This document shows, in pieces, positions 23,042-23,303 of a stretch of DNA of 23,303 nucleotides. How positions within the stretch are numbered: the first letter of the stretch is position 1; each line of letters begins with the position of its first letter. The notes beneath the pieces are model-generated. The model searched no databases, had not been told where the DNA came from, and saw only the letters and a program-made list of their open reading frames with translations. Source of the stretch: CAIOZW01 sp049317725 (GTDB lineage Bacteria; Acidobacteriota; Blastocatellia; RBC074); NCBI GenBank assembly GCA_049317725.1, contig JBMOHS010000045.1, positions 1-23,303 on the forward strand, in the 5' to 3' direction. A program made the translations under genes and the position numbers.

Positions 23042-23303
23042 CCAGCAAGTCGACTGCCGGACCGAACTGGAGCCAGCGTCTGGAGGGGATCCTTTGGGTC
23101 GATCTTCTCTTGACCGCGATGGGAGCGACCCTTGCCTTTGGCACGGTCGAACCGTGGTCGCTTGCGCTGTTCCAGCTCAACGCGCTCGTGGTGGGGGGAG
23201 GTTTGGTAGTGTTGGCCGCCTTCGATCCTGCCTTCGAGTGGTCGCGCCAGTGGTTGGCGCTCCCGCTCTGGGGATGGCTGCTCTGGGCAGTTTGTCAGAT
23301 GCT
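23038..23303 (+). CDS. O-antigen ligase / Wzy-like membrane protein, N-terminal fragment
   Basis: The frame opens with GTG at 23038, overlapping the previous stop, and runs off the window after 88 codons. GGGGAGGAAAG lies a few bases upstream. After a short polar start it shows hydrophobic segments LLLTAMGATLAFGTV, LNALVVGGGLVVLAAF and LPLWGWLLWAV. The phrase FGTVEPWSLALFQ is typical of the first loop of O-antigen ligase/polymerase family proteins. The diagnostic Wzy_C periplasmic loop lies beyond the edge, so ligase and polymerase cannot be told apart; the locus favours a Wzy-type polymerase. Confidence 0.72.
   Translation, partial: MTSKSTAGPNWSQRLEGILWVDLLLTAMGATLAFGTVEPWSLALFQLNALVVGGGLVVLAAFDPAFEWSRQWLALPLWGWLLWAVCQM

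Noticed and set aside
1..23303. CRISPR arrays, tRNA or rRNA genes, insertion sequences, prophage or defence genes
   Set aside because: Looked for on both strands; no regularly spaced repeats, cloverleaf-like or rRNA-like sequence, transposase or phage gene was seen.

Overview
The window reads as chromosomal DNA of a GC-rich, diderm (Gram-negative type) bacterium. All confident genes lie on the + strand, with Shine-Dalgarno starts and several 4-base stop/start overlaps. An AsmA protein, a Wza-type outer-membrane exporter and a Wzc-type tyrosine kinase imply two membranes. Three features recall Acidobacteriota-like genomes: a zinc-finger anti-sigma protein with a small C-terminal beta domain, a FecR-domain protein ahead of capsule genes, and dispersed GCGAAGCCGCGAAGACGCGAAG-type repeats. 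That placement is an inference of low to moderate confidence.

Region 1 (1-5244) looks like one amine-catabolic unit: the C-terminal part of an APC permease, a glutamine-synthetase-family ligase of the gamma-glutamyl-amine type, an NAD-type SDR dehydrogenase, an aldehyde dehydrogenase and a class I glutamine amidotransferase. It parallels the Puu pathway (PuuP-A-B-C-D), but an SDR stands where the FAD oxidase PuuB would be. This suggests the gamma-glutamylated substrate is an amino alcohol such as ethanolamine or alaninol rather than putrescine. A 267-base gap with two copies of a repeat and a minus-strand terminator separates the ligase from the SDR. A large AsmA-family gene (5241-8111) is start/stop coupled to the amidotransferase, and a CutC-family gene follows.

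Region 2 (about 8930-11712) is a regulatory pair: an ECF-like sigma factor with N- and C-terminal extensions, then a membrane zf-HC2 anti-sigma-like protein with a long disordered linker and a folded C-terminal domain. The 278-base gap between them holds a perfect 9-bp inverted repeat.

Region 3 (11713-15403) encodes three exported proteins: an M28 metallopeptidase with a fibronectin-III-like C-terminus, a secreted coiled-coil protein and a twin-arginine glycosylasparaginase. Ahead of them lie a TATAAT inside a GC-rich palindrome and a long leader hairpin. A likely terminator ends the set.

Region 4 (15452 to the end) is the start of an exopolysaccharide locus: UDP-glucuronate decarboxylase, FecR-domain protein, terminator, Wza-like exporter, Wzc-like BY-kinase, TPR protein and the N-terminus of an O-antigen-ligase/Wzy-like protein cut by the window edge. 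Three long non-coding gaps (411, 434 and 460 bases) precede the FecR, exporter and kinase genes, which suggests separate promoters or leader control, while kinase, TPR and ligase genes are tightly packed.
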